Of a stretch of 64,000 bases of DNA, positions 7,900 through 15,941 are shown piece by piece; the first letter of the stretch is position 1, and each line of letters begins with the position of its first letter. The translations under genes were made by a program, and so were the position numbers. The notes under the pieces are model-generated. The model ran no database searches. It was not told the origin of the DNA and was given only the letters and a program-made list of their open reading frames with translations. Location: the NCBI RefSeq assembly GCF_000204645.1, contig NC_015422.1, forward strand, positions 1,426,001-1,490,000, read 5' to 3'. The stretch comes from Alicycliphilus denitrificans K601 (GTDB lineage Bacteria; Pseudomonadota; Gammaproteobacteria; Burkholderiales; Burkholderiaceae_C).

Positions 7900-9142
7900 G
7901 CCATTGACTCCAGTCTTGGTGGTAGGGGCGCATGCGCGGGTGGGGGTCCACCACCGAGGGCACGCGCAGAACGGGAAACTGCTGGCCCACCAGGCGCAGC
8001 GCTTGCACGGCGGGGCTGGCCAGCAGCAGCTTGATGCTGGGGTGGCGCCAAGTCAGACGGTCCACCATGTCGTTGGCCTCGTACTGCACGTCGCCCATGC
8101 CATCGCCGTTGCGGTCCCAGCCCAGGTAGTTGCTCCAGTAGTTGCCGCGCCTGGTGCCCCAGCGCTCGTCGCGCGCACCCACGTAGCGCACCTGCTCGCG
8201 GTTGGCGATGAAGTCGTTACCCTCCACCTCGTTGCGCGTGGAGCCCGCCGACAGGTGCACGCCCACGGTGTTGTCCACGACCAGGTTGTCGTTGAGCTTG
8301 ATGTACTCCACGTCGTAGATGAAGAAGCCCCGGTTGTTTCCGGCCACGACGTTGCCCTCGATCACCGAGTCCTGCAGCGTGCGCAGCATGATGCCGTGGT
8401 CCGAATTGCCCCAGGCGCGGTTGCCCCGCACCTCCTGGTTGCGCACCTCCATGAGCGCCAGGCCGCCGCGGTTGTAGTACGTGTCGTTGTCCTCCCACAG
8501 GTTGTAGTAGGAGTTCATGTAGTGCGTGCCGTAGCGGCTGTGGTGCAGCCGGTTGCCGCGGAACACGGCGTGGTGCGACACGTCCACGTACAGCGCGTCG
8601 CGCACGAAGCTGATGTCGTTGCCCAGGATCTTCGCGCCCTTGGTGTTGTACAGCTGCACGCCGTTGCCGCGCTGGGGCGAGGCGTATTCGCGCTTGCCGG
8701 TGATGGTGTTGTGCTCTATGAGCACGTCGTCGGCCTTCTCTATCCACAGCCCGAACAGGTTGTAGGTCAGGTCGCAGCGGCGCACGATGGCGCGGTGCGC
8801 GCCGGGGTAGAGGTAGATGCCGGCGTTCTGGTCCTTGAGGTCGTCGCCCGAGTCGCGCACGATCAGGCCCTCTATCACCACGTCGGGGGCGGTGACGCGG
8901 ATGGTGTCGCCCTGGTTGCCGCCGCTGATGGTAGGGCGGTCCAGGCCGCGCAGGGTCAGGGGCTTGTCGATCAGCAGGTTGGCGCGGTACTGGCCGCGCG
9001 CCACCTCGATCACGTCGCCTGGCCGGGCCTTGGCCACCGCGGCGGCCAGGTCGTCGCCGGGGCGCACGCTCAGGGTGGCTGCCTGGCAGGCCCCGGCGAT
9101 GCACAGCGCCAGGGCCGCACCTAAGTGGGACAGGGAGGTCAT
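7874..9142 (-). CDS. nosD: NosD, periplasmic copper/sulfur cargo protein
   Basis: 422 residues. A Sec signal (MTSLSHLGAALALCIAGACQA) leads into a right-handed parallel beta-helix with repeated asparagine/glycine turns (GAKILGNDIS, AVFRGNRLHH, SVIEGNVVAGN), the CASH-domain fold of NosD. The family docks on NosFY and interacts with NosZ and NosL during CuZ site assembly. ATG 9142 overlaps the nosR stop as ATGA. Lengths and context are standard. Confidence 0.93.
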   Translation of the reverse strand: MTSLSHLGAALALCIAGACQAATLSVRPGDDLAAAVAKARPGDVIEVARGQYRANLLIDKPLTLRGLDRPTISGGNQGDTIRVTAPDVVIEGLIVRDSGDDLKDQNAGIYLYPGAHRAIVRRCDLTYNLFGLWIEKADDVLIEHNTITGKREYASPQRGNGVQLYNTKGAKILGNDISFVRDALYVDVSHHAVFRGNRLHHSRYGTHYMNSYYNLWEDNDTYYNRGGLALMEVRNQEVRGNRAWGNSDHGIMLRTLQDSVIEGNVVAGNNRGFFIYDVEYIKLNDNLVVDNTVGVHLSAGSTRNEVEGNDFIANREQVRYVGARDERWGTRRGNYWSNYLGWDRNGDGMGDVQYEANDMVDRLTWRHPSIKLLLASPAVQALRLVGQQFPVLRVPSVVDPHPRMRPYHQDWSQWRGKHFPGQ

Positions 9143-11763
9143 GCGATGAGCCAGCCCAGGGTCTTGAGCACCAGGAACAGCGCAGCGCCAATCATCAGGT
9201 TCTTGAATCCCACGTAGCTCATCATGTCCATCACGCCGGCGACGCGGTACTGGTCGCGCCACCAGGGGCCATCCTTCACATAGCGGCGGCCGGACAGGCG
9301 GATCAACACCTCGTACACGCTCCAGCCGAACCACCAGCCGATGATAGCGCCCGAGGACAGGTGGCCCAGGGCGGCCTGCACCCAGGCGATGGTGGCGGCA
9401 ATGGCCAGCGCCAGGCCGGCGATCTGCAGCGCCCTCTGGCTGTGCCAGCCCTCGCGGCTCCAGGGCCACAGGTGGTCGCGCAGCTCCAGCCACAGCCACT
9501 GCAGCAGGCCCACGTCTTCCTTGTGCGCGGGCAGGGTGCGGTCGGTGGGCATGCGCGGGTCGACGCCGTCCTTGGCCTTGGGCGAGATCTGGTCCTCCAC
9601 CTTGGCCGGGTGGATCGGGATGAAGTAGCCGTTCTTGCCGATGGGCGTGATCTCCAGGCCGTCCTTCTCGCGGCGCTTGCGCTCCTTGGCCAGGGGCGGG
9701 CAGCCCTTGGTGTCGGTGTACAGGATCATGCAGTCCAGGCAGTGCAGGCACTCGCGGTGGTCGATGCGGCCGTCGGCGTCGATGGCCTGGGCGCCGCAGC
9801 CCACGGCGCAGGCCTTGCAGCTGTTGCAATCCTGCTTGCGCTTGAGGCCGAACCAGCGGAAGGTGCTGGGCATGGCCAGCGACGCACCCAGCGGGCAGAT
9901 GTACTTGCAGTAGGGCCGCTCGATGAAGATGGACACGCCCAGGATGGCGGCCACGAACAGGCCGTAGGGCCAGGCGCGGTTCATCACGCCGACCAGGAAG
10001 GTGGTCTTGAAGGGCTCGACCTCGGCCAGCTTCTCCGCCAGGCCCATGGAGAACATGGACACCGTGAGCAGGAAGAAGAACACGGCGTACTTGACCCACT
10101 TCAGGCGGTCATGCCATTTCTGCGGCAGCGCCGTTTGGAAGCGCTTGAGGCCGATGGCCTTGGCGATCTTGAAGATCGCCTCCTGCAGCGAGCCGAACGG
10201 GCACATCCAGCCGCAGAACAGGCCGCGGCCGAACAGGAACACGGTGACGATGATGAAGATCCAGAACAGGAAGATGAACGGATCGGACAGGAACAGCGAC
10301 CAGGTCCACTGGAACAGCAGCGAGTGGAACCAGGTCAGCACCTGGGTGATGGAGGGCTGGGCCATGTAGCCGAAGCCGATCCAGAAGATGCTGAGCGCCC
10401 AGAACGTGTACTTGAAGCCGTTGACCGGCCACTTGTTCTTGTGCGTGGACAGCCGGGTGAGCCTCTCGCGCAGAGCGTAGACCACCGTGACGGCCACCAG
10501 CAGCAGGCCGAACAGGCTGATGGGCAGGGCCTGCGACTTCCAGATGCGCACCCAGGGGGCGGCGGGTTCCTCGACCTTGGGGCGGCCGCCTTCGAGGCTG
10601 CTGGCGGGCAGCCAGTACTTGGACTCGAACACGGCGAAGCTGCGGTGCCCAGTGGCGCGGTCCACGCGGTTGCCCAGGAAGGCCAGCTTCCAGGGATAGG
10701 CCGCGGAGAACGAGGGCGAGCGGATGATGAAGATGGCCGACTCGGTGTAGCGCGGCGCGCCCCCGGCCTCCAGGCCGTAGAGGTTGTACGAATCCAGATC
10801 GCGGAAGGTGAAGGAGTCCGCGCCCTGCTTGACCTGCACGCGGTCGAAGATGCCGCCGCGCACGAAGCCCGAGCCCTTGAAGGACTCCTGGCCCGCGGTC
10901 TTGATGACGAACAGCGCGTTCTCGCCCTCCTTGAGGCGCGAGCGCAGGCTGTCGAACGCGTTGTCGCCCAGCACGCTGCGGCCGATGTCGGGCTGGTTCA
11001 GGTCGCCGAACCACAGCTCGATGAAGGGCTCGGGGCCGCGCGGCAGGCCGACCTGCTCGGGCTTGACGAGCAGCTGCTGCACCGCGCCCATCTTCACGAG
11101 CTGCGCCCAGTCGTATTTCTGGCCGGTGGTGGCGAACTTTGCGGGCTCACGCACCGTGGGCGCGATGATGCCGGTCTGGCGCGCGACGGCGGCGCCCGAG
11201 GTCATGACCACCTGGTTCTGCGCGACGACGGTGACGGTGGCGCCCGAGATGGCGTCCACGCCGGTCACGTTCTCGTCGGGGCGCGAGGGGCCGACCTCGA
11301 TGGTGTCGGTCACCGACTTGCCGACGTACTGGTTGTTGAAATTGATGAGGGCCGATTCCGGGATGCCCAGCAGCAGGATGGGCTCGGAATGCTTGAGCAC
11401 CTTCAGGCCGACGAAATGGCCTTTCGTGTCCATGCCGATGAGGGTCACCACCGGCTTGCCCGAGTAGGCGGGCGTGTCGGTGATGTCGGTGGACAACATC
11501 ACGTAGCCCAGCAGCTTCTTCTGGGCCGAGTCGTTGTCGTAGGCCTCGACGTAGGGTGGCTGGCCCTTGCGCTCGGAGAAATGCGTTGCGCCCGGAAAGA
11601 CCTCGGTACACGGCAGCAGCGAGCACATGTCGGGCGTGCTTGCCAGGTTGGCGGGCAGCTCGGCCTCGTAGGCGCCGGCGTGGGCGCGGGGCGCCTGCAG
11701 GGCCAATGCCATGAACAGGGCGAAACAGAAGGCTGCGAACCGTTGACCGAGGGAAAACATCAC
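9139..11763 (-). CDS. nosR: NosR, membrane FMN and iron-sulfur protein for N2O reduction
   Basis: 874 residues. Signal peptide (FCFALFMALALQAPRAHA); periplasmic FMN-binding domain with the flavinylation motif SGATVT near residue 174; membrane core with CGWMCP and CKYICP cysteine clusters; then a ferredoxin-like domain with CNSCKACAVGC and CLHCLDC for two 4Fe-4S clusters. NosR passes electrons to NosZ and is needed for nosZ expression and activity. This protein is longer than the roughly 720-residue Pseudomonas NosR. The extra length is a C-terminal extension of about 140 residues with further hydrophobic segments (IAGLALAIAATIAWV, LFLVLKTLGWLIA). It lies downstream of nosZ, behind a terminator, and is coupled to nosD. 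Confidence 0.93.
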   Translation of the reverse strand: MMFSLGQRFAAFCFALFMALALQAPRAHAGAYEAELPANLASTPDMCSLLPCTEVFPGATHFSERKGQPPYVEAYDNDSAQKKLLGYVMLSTDITDTPAYSGKPVVTLIGMDTKGHFVGLKVLKHSEPILLLGIPESALINFNNQYVGKSVTDTIEVGPSRPDENVTGVDAISGATVTVVAQNQVVMTSGAAVARQTGIIAPTVREPAKFATTGQKYDWAQLVKMGAVQQLLVKPEQVGLPRGPEPFIELWFGDLNQPDIGRSVLGDNAFDSLRSRLKEGENALFVIKTAGQESFKGSGFVRGGIFDRVQVKQGADSFTFRDLDSYNLYGLEAGGAPRYTESAIFIIRSPSFSAAYPWKLAFLGNRVDRATGHRSFAVFESKYWLPASSLEGGRPKVEEPAAPWVRIWKSQALPISLFGLLLVAVTVVYALRERLTRLSTHKNKWPVNGFKYTFWALSIFWIGFGYMAQPSITQVLTWFHSLLFQWTWSLFLSDPFIFLFWIFIIVTVFLFGRGLFCGWMCPFGSLQEAIFKIAKAIGLKRFQTALPQKWHDRLKWVKYAVFFFLLTVSMFSMGLAEKLAEVEPFKTTFLVGVMNRAWPYGLFVAAILGVSIFIERPYCKYICPLGASLAMPSTFRWFGLKRKQDCNSCKACAVGCGAQAIDADGRIDHRECLHCLDCMILYTDTKGCPPLAKERKRREKDGLEITPIGKNGYFIPIHPAKVEDQISPKAKDGVDPRMPTDRTLPAHKEDVGLLQWLWLELRDHLWPWSREGWHSQRALQIAGLALAIAATIAWVQAALGHLSSGAIIGWWFGWSVYEVLIRLSGRRYVKDGPWWRDQYRVAGVMDMMSYVGFKNLMIGAALFLVLKTLGWLIA

Positions 11764-11775
11764 ACTTGTCCAGAT

Positions 11776-11813
11776 AAAAAAAGGCAGGGCTGCGGCAAGC
11801 GCAGCACCTGCCC
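11776..11813 (-). terminator. intrinsic terminator between nosZ and nosR
   Basis: Read on the minus strand: arm GGGCAGGTGCTGCG, loop CTTG, arm CCGCAGCCCTGCC, then seven T residues (plus-strand A at 11776-11782). It sits in the 60-bp gap between the nosZ stop and the nosR ATG, so it should end or attenuate nosZ transcripts before nosR. Confidence 0.8.
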
Positions 11814-11823
11814 GGGGGGCCTA

Positions 11824-13758
11824 TCAGGCCTCGACGATCATGCGCGTGCGCATCTCAAGGTGCAGCGCATGGCAGAACGTGGAGCAGTAAGCCCAGAACA
11901 CGCCAGGCTTGTCGGCCACGAAGGTGACCGACTTGGTCTCCAGCGGGTTGATGACGAACTGGATGTTGTACTTGGGCAGGGCGAAGCCGTGCGTCAGGTC
12001 CTCGATCTTGTCCAGGTTGGTCAGGATCAGCGTGACCTCGTCGCCCTTCTTCACGGTGAACTCGCGCATGCTGAAGGCCGGCGCCTGCGAGGTGAGCTTG
12101 ACGGTGACCTTCTTGCCGTTGCGGAACACGCCTGATTCCTTGGCGTCCTTGACGGCCAGCGGGAACTCGTCCAGCTCGTACACCTGCTTGGGCTTGAGGA
12201 GGTCGCGCTTGAAGATGATGAAGTCGTGCGGTTCGCCGCGCACCGGGTGGTCGGCCAGCAGCACCATCTTCTCGCCCGAGATGTCGATCAGTTGCTCGTT
12301 CTCGGGGTGCAGCGGGCCCACGGGCAGGAAGCGGTCCTTGGAGAACTTGCAGCCCACGGCCAGGAACTTGCCGTCGGCGGCCTTGGTCTCGGACTGCGAT
12401 GCGTTGATGTGGCCGGGCTGGTAGTGCACGTCGATGCGGTCCACCACGTACTTGGCGTTCTTGTCGCCCTTGTGGAAGGCGATGGCCTTCTCCACGTTCC
12501 ACTTGACGATCTGGCTGTCCAGGAACAGCGTGGTGTAGGCGTTGCCGCGGCCGTCGAAGGCGGTGTGCAAGGGGCCCAGGCCCACTTCGACCTCGGCGAC
12601 GATGGCGTCGTCGAGCTTCTCCATCTTGCCGTCGAACCAGTCCAGCACCTTGGCGAGCTCGATGGTCGTGGTGGTGGGCGAGAGCTTGCCGGCGCAGATG
12701 AAGTACTTGCCGTCGGGGCTGGCGTTCACGCCGTGCGGGTTCTTCGGAACGCTGACGTAGGCGACCAGGGCCGTCTTCGGGTCCTTGTTGGCCTCGTGCG
12801 TGCCGTCCACTACGGGCACCTTGTTGCCATAGGTCTTGAACTTGCCGGCCTTCACGGCCTCCTCGATGCGCGCCACGTTGAAGAACAGGCAGGCGTCGCG
12901 CTCGGCGGACATCATGTCCTCGTAGTGGATGCCGTTCTCGGTGTTGTACTGGTTGGTGGCCGCGAGCTTGCCATCGTACGAGGTGGCGACCAGGTCGCAG
13001 TTGCCGTCGATCAGCACCTGCCAGCGCACTTCCATGGTCTCGGCGTCCACGCAGGTGAACAGCGAGCGGTACTTCTCGGGAGCATTCACGTCCTTGCCGT
13101 CGTTGGGCAGGGGAATGGCGAACTCGCCGCCGCAGAACACGCGCGTCGTGTAGTTGATCGCGGGATCGACCGGGTCGGCCTTGTCAGGGAAGATGCCGTG
13201 GAAGCCCTGCACGTTGGGCAGGTCGGTGATCTTGTCGCAGACGAAGTAGTCCAGGCGGATGCGTGCGATGCGGGCATTGATCTTGTCGTTGACCCAGGCG
13301 TAGCGACCGTCGTAATTGCCGTCCTTGTACGAGGCATGCAGGTGGTGGGTGTCGGCCACCGTGTAGCGCAGGTTGCCGTCGGGCTTGGTGCCCATGACGG
13401 CCTTGGATTCGTTGGTGATGCCCCAGCCCACGAGCGCGTCGGGCACGAAGCAGGGAATGCGGTGGATCTCGCGGCCCGAAGGCAGGCCCAGCACGCGCAC
13501 GTCGCCGTTGTGGCCGCCGCTCCACAGGCCGTAGTAGGTGTCGAGCTCACCGGGCTTGAGGTGCACGTTCGCGCCGCTGCCGGCATGCGCGGCCGGTGCG
13601 GGCGCGGAGGCGGGGGTGCCCGATGCCGCCGGGGACGCGGCGGGTTTGTCGTTGCAAGCAGCGACGCCTACCGTCAGGCCCGCCAGCGCGGCGGTGTTGA
13701 TGAAACGGCGCCGGCCCATGCCGACGGTTTCGGTGCCCAGGTCTTCTTTCTTGCTCAT
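11824..13758 (-). CDS. nosZ: nitrous oxide reductase NosZ (clade I, Tat-exported)
   Basis: 644 residues; ATG with GAGG ribosome site. The twin-arginine signal GRRRFINTAALAGLTVG predicts folded export to the periplasm, as in clade I NosZ. A seven-bladed propeller follows with CuZ-site histidines (DTHHLH near residue 135), then a cupredoxin CuA domain with YCSTFCHALHLEM near residues 622-634, giving the Cys, His and Met ligands. It reduces N2O to N2 as the last step of denitrification. Between signal and propeller is an Ala/Pro-rich linker. It heads the operon after a small DUF2946-like ORF and is followed by a terminator before nosR. Confidence 0.97.
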   Translation of the reverse strand: MSKKEDLGTETVGMGRRRFINTAALAGLTVGVAACNDKPAASPAASGTPASAPAPAAHAGSGANVHLKPGELDTYYGLWSGGHNGDVRVLGLPSGREIHRIPCFVPDALVGWGITNESKAVMGTKPDGNLRYTVADTHHLHASYKDGNYDGRYAWVNDKINARIARIRLDYFVCDKITDLPNVQGFHGIFPDKADPVDPAINYTTRVFCGGEFAIPLPNDGKDVNAPEKYRSLFTCVDAETMEVRWQVLIDGNCDLVATSYDGKLAATNQYNTENGIHYEDMMSAERDACLFFNVARIEEAVKAGKFKTYGNKVPVVDGTHEANKDPKTALVAYVSVPKNPHGVNASPDGKYFICAGKLSPTTTTIELAKVLDWFDGKMEKLDDAIVAEVEVGLGPLHTAFDGRGNAYTTLFLDSQIVKWNVEKAIAFHKGDKNAKYVVDRIDVHYQPGHINASQSETKAADGKFLAVGCKFSKDRFLPVGPLHPENEQLIDISGEKMVLLADHPVRGEPHDFIIFKRDLLKPKQVYELDEFPLAVKDAKESGVFRNGKKVTVKLTSQAPAFSMREFTVKKGDEVTLILTNLDKIEDLTHGFALPKYNIQFVINPLETKSVTFVADKPGVFWAYCSTFCHALHLEMRTRMIVEA

Positions 13759-13779
13759 GAGGTCCTCTTTCAGGGTGTG

Positions 13780-14139
13780 TTAAACGGAAAACGATGGTGG
13801 GCCGCGCGCCGGCGGCGGCGCGGCCATGGGAGCGATGGCCGGCGCCTCGGGTGGCGGCGCGGGCTGGGAGTGAACGATTGGCAGGGCAGGCTGGGCGTGC
13901 GCGGCGGGCTGCGGCGGCGCGCTGCCCAGCAGGCACAGCCCGCAATCCATGCCCAGCGTGTCGAGCACGGCGTTGCCGGTCTTGGCATGCACCACCAGGG
14001 TGGCGCCGCTGCCGGCGGAACAGACCAGCTCCATGCTGCGGGGCTGCACCAGCGGGGAGGCCAGCGTCGCGCCCAGGCTGAAGATGAACCACGCGGCGAT
14101 CCACCAGCGCAGGCGGTTCAGGGATCGTAGGGTGTCCAT
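13780..14139 (-). CDS. small DUF2946-like protein at head of nos operon
   Basis: 119 residues from ATG 14139 (MDTLRSLNRLRWWIAAWF). One N-terminal hydrophobic segment or signal, a central block VVHAKTGNAVLDTLGMDCGLCLLG with a Cys-x-x-Cys pair, then a proline-rich tail. The central block resembles DUF2946 proteins, which are often found near copper and nos genes. The function is unknown; a role in copper handling for NosZ is only inferred. It ends 21 bp before the nosZ start and lies just downstream of the FNR-type site. The frame extends upstream only to a TTG, and no clear ribosome site precedes either start. Confidence 0.7.
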   Translation of the reverse strand: MDTLRSLNRLRWWIAAWFIFSLGATLASPLVQPRSMELVCSAGSGATLVVHAKTGNAVLDTLGMDCGLCLLGSAPPQPAAHAQPALPIVHSQPAPPPEAPAIAPMAAPPPARGPPSFSV

Positions 14140-14230
14140 GGCGGCGGTAGGGAGTCTGGTGGGGTGTGAATGCGGATCGCCCCCTTTGGCGGGGGCAGAC
14201 AAATGTTCACTTCAAATGTTTGTTTGGATG

Positions 14231-14244
14231 TTGATTTACATCAA
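14231..14244. promoter_or_regulatory. FNR/DNR-type binding site in the divergent nos promoter
   Basis: TTGATTTACATCAA is a perfect match to the TTGAT-N4-ATCAA consensus of FNR-family regulators. It lies in the 227-bp region between the divergent DUF2946-nosZ arm and the cytochrome-nosX arm. At class II spacing (-41.5) the start points would be near 14196 leftward and 14279 rightward; both leave plausible leaders. Oxygen limitation, or NO through an NNR/DNR-type regulator, is the expected signal. Confidence 0.8.
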
Positions 14245-14366
14245 CCAAGCTATTCTGGAAACTACCAAACTGGCGCCCCATGCCAGAGGGCAGGCTCGTC
14301 GCATGGAGCGCGAGCTGCGATGCCCCTGGCTTTGGACGTCTGGACTACAAAAGAAAGGCTTTCTCG

Positions 14367-14780
14367 ATGAACAAGACATCCCTCACGATGGCGCTGGCCG
14401 CCGCCGCCCTGGTGCTTGCCGCCTGCGGCAAGAGCGAGGCGCCGGCATCCGCGCCGGCACCCGCACCCGCGCCGGCGGCAGAAGCACCGGCCGCTGCTCC
14501 GGCACCCGCCGCGCCGGTTGCGGAGAACACCGCCGGCAAGAGCGCGTACGGCAAGACCTGCGCCATGTGCCACGCCGCCGGCGTGGCCGGCGCGCCCAAG
14601 CCCGGCGACAAGGCCGACTGGGGCCCGCGCATCGCCCAGGGCAAGGAGACGCTCTACAAGCACGCGCTCGAGGGCTTCACCGGCGCCAAGGGCCAGATGC
14701 CCGCGCGCGGCGGCAATGCGTCGATGAGCGACGAGGACGTGAAGGCCGCCGTGGACTTCATGGCCGACCAGTCGATCTGA
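14367..14780 (+). CDS. c-type cytochrome (c5-like) lipoprotein of the nos cluster
   Basis: 137 residues. The lipoprotein signal ends in LAACG, followed by an Ala/Pro tether of about 35 residues and a class I haem domain with CAMCH near residue 65 and a distal methionine in GQMPARGG. It is probably anchored in the membrane and faces the periplasm. Its position, divergent from nosZ and directly before nosX, suggests an electron donor to NosZ or to the NosR/NosX branch; this is an inference. Ribosome site AAGG upstream of ATG 14367. Confidence 0.88.
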   Translation: MNKTSLTMALAAAALVLAACGKSEAPASAPAPAPAPAAEAPAAAPAPAAPVAENTAGKSAYGKTCAMCHAAGVAGAPKPGDKADWGPRIAQGKETLYKHALEGFTGAKGQMPARGGNASMSDEDVKAAVDFMADQSI

Positions 14781-14799
14781 CAAGGAGGGAGTGCGCGCC

Positions 14800-15840
14800 A
14801 TGAACAACGGATGGCAAGGCGGACGGCTGTCGCGGCGGCGCTTCGCCCTGGCGCTGCCCCTGCTGGGCGCCGTGGCCTGGGCCCCTGCGGGCATGGCGCG
14901 GGCCGCGGGGCCGCAGCGCGCGAGCCGCAACCTCATGGGCACGCGCGTGGACATCGTCGCCGACGGCGGCGATGCCCGGCAGCTGCAGGCCGCGATCGGC
15001 CTGGCCTTCGAGGAGATGCAGCGTCTGGAGGCATCGCTGAGCCGCTACCGCGAGGACAGCGTGGTGCGGCGCATCGGACAGGCGGCCGGGCGCCACCCGG
15101 TGGCCGTGCCTCCCGAGGTCATGGACGTGCTGGCGAGCGCCCAGCGGGTCTGGCGCGAGAGCGCGGGCGCGTTCGACCCCACCGTGGGTGCGCTGTCGGG
15201 CTGGCATTTCGAGCCCGGCCGGCAGTCCATGCCCGCGTCGGCCGAGATCGCCGCGGCGCTGCGCCACGTGGACGCGCGCCAGCTGCAACTCGATGAGCGC
15301 GCGGGCACGGCCTACCTGGCCGGGCGCGGCATGGCGCTCGATCTGGGCGGCATCGCCAAGCTGCCCATCCTGGCGGCGGGCCTGCGCGTGCTCGAACGCG
15401 AGGGCGTCGCCAATGCGCTCGTCAATGGCGGCGGCGACGTGCTCGCCAGCGGCCGCCTGCAGGGCCGTCCCTGGCGCGTGGGGGTGCGCGATCCGCGCGC
15501 GCCCGACAGGCTGCTGGGCGCGATCGAGGTCGAGGGCTTCGGCGTAGTCGCGTCCTCGGGCGACTACGAGCGCGGCTTCGTGCACCAGGGCCGGCGCCTG
15601 CACCATGTGCTCGATCCCCACACCGGCTGGCCCACCACGGGCGTGCACGGCGTGGCGCTGCTCGCGCGCGACGTGCGTGCCGTCAACGGCTGGGGTACGG
15701 CGCTCATGGTGCAGGGCATGGCAGCCGTGCCGGCCTGGAGCGCGCGCCACCCCGGCGTGGCCGTGCTGGCCGCCGGCGCCGATGGCGTGCTGTGGCGATC
15801 GGACGCCATGGCAGAGGCGCTCAAGCCCGTCAGCATCTAG
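14800..15840 (+). CDS. nosX: NosX, FAD:protein FMN transferase (ApbE family)
   Basis: 346 residues. The start is ATG 14800 because the AAGGAGGGA at 14782-14790 is nine bases upstream; a GTG at 14791 would abut it. Tat-like signal SRRRFALALPLLGAVAW, then ApbE blocks NLMGTRVDIV, DLGGIAKLPI, NALVNGGGDVLASG and HHVLDPHTGWP. ApbE proteins attach FMN covalently to threonine in periplasmic flavoproteins; here the obvious client is the SGATVT motif of NosR. The gene starts 19 bp after the cytochrome gene. Confidence 0.92.
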   Translation: MNNGWQGGRLSRRRFALALPLLGAVAWAPAGMARAAGPQRASRNLMGTRVDIVADGGDARQLQAAIGLAFEEMQRLEASLSRYREDSVVRRIGQAAGRHPVAVPPEVMDVLASAQRVWRESAGAFDPTVGALSGWHFEPGRQSMPASAEIAAALRHVDARQLQLDERAGTAYLAGRGMALDLGGIAKLPILAAGLRVLEREGVANALVNGGGDVLASGRLQGRPWRVGVRDPRAPDRLLGAIEVEGFGVVASSGDYERGFVHQGRRLHHVLDPHTGWPTTGVHGVALLARDVRAVNGWGTALMVQGMAAVPAWSARHPGVAVLAAGADGVLWRSDAMAEALKPVSI

Positions 15841-15848
15841 AAAACGAT

Positions 15849-15924
15849 AGCTGCCAGCGCTTTTTGTAAGCCGATTCCAGGTGGTTTCTACCATGGAATC
15901 GGCCCGTGGAAAGCGCTGGCAGCT
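15849..15924. repeat. composite palindrome: REP-like arms enclosing a second hairpin (copy 4)
   Basis: Outer arms AGCTGCCAGCGCTTT (15849-15863) and AAAGCGCTGGCAGCT (15910-15924) match exactly as an inverted repeat. Inside them is another perfect inverted repeat, GCCGATTCCA (15870-15879) and TGGAATCGGC (15894-15903). It lies between the convergent nosX and apaH genes and can serve as a two-way terminator. Confidence 0.75.
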
Positions 15925-15941
15925 TTGCTTTTGATAGCGAC

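Noticed and set aside
9361..12135. Long plus-strand open frame opposite nosR and the end of nosZ
   Set aside because: Composition artefact; nosR and nosZ carry all their cofactor motifs on the minus strand.
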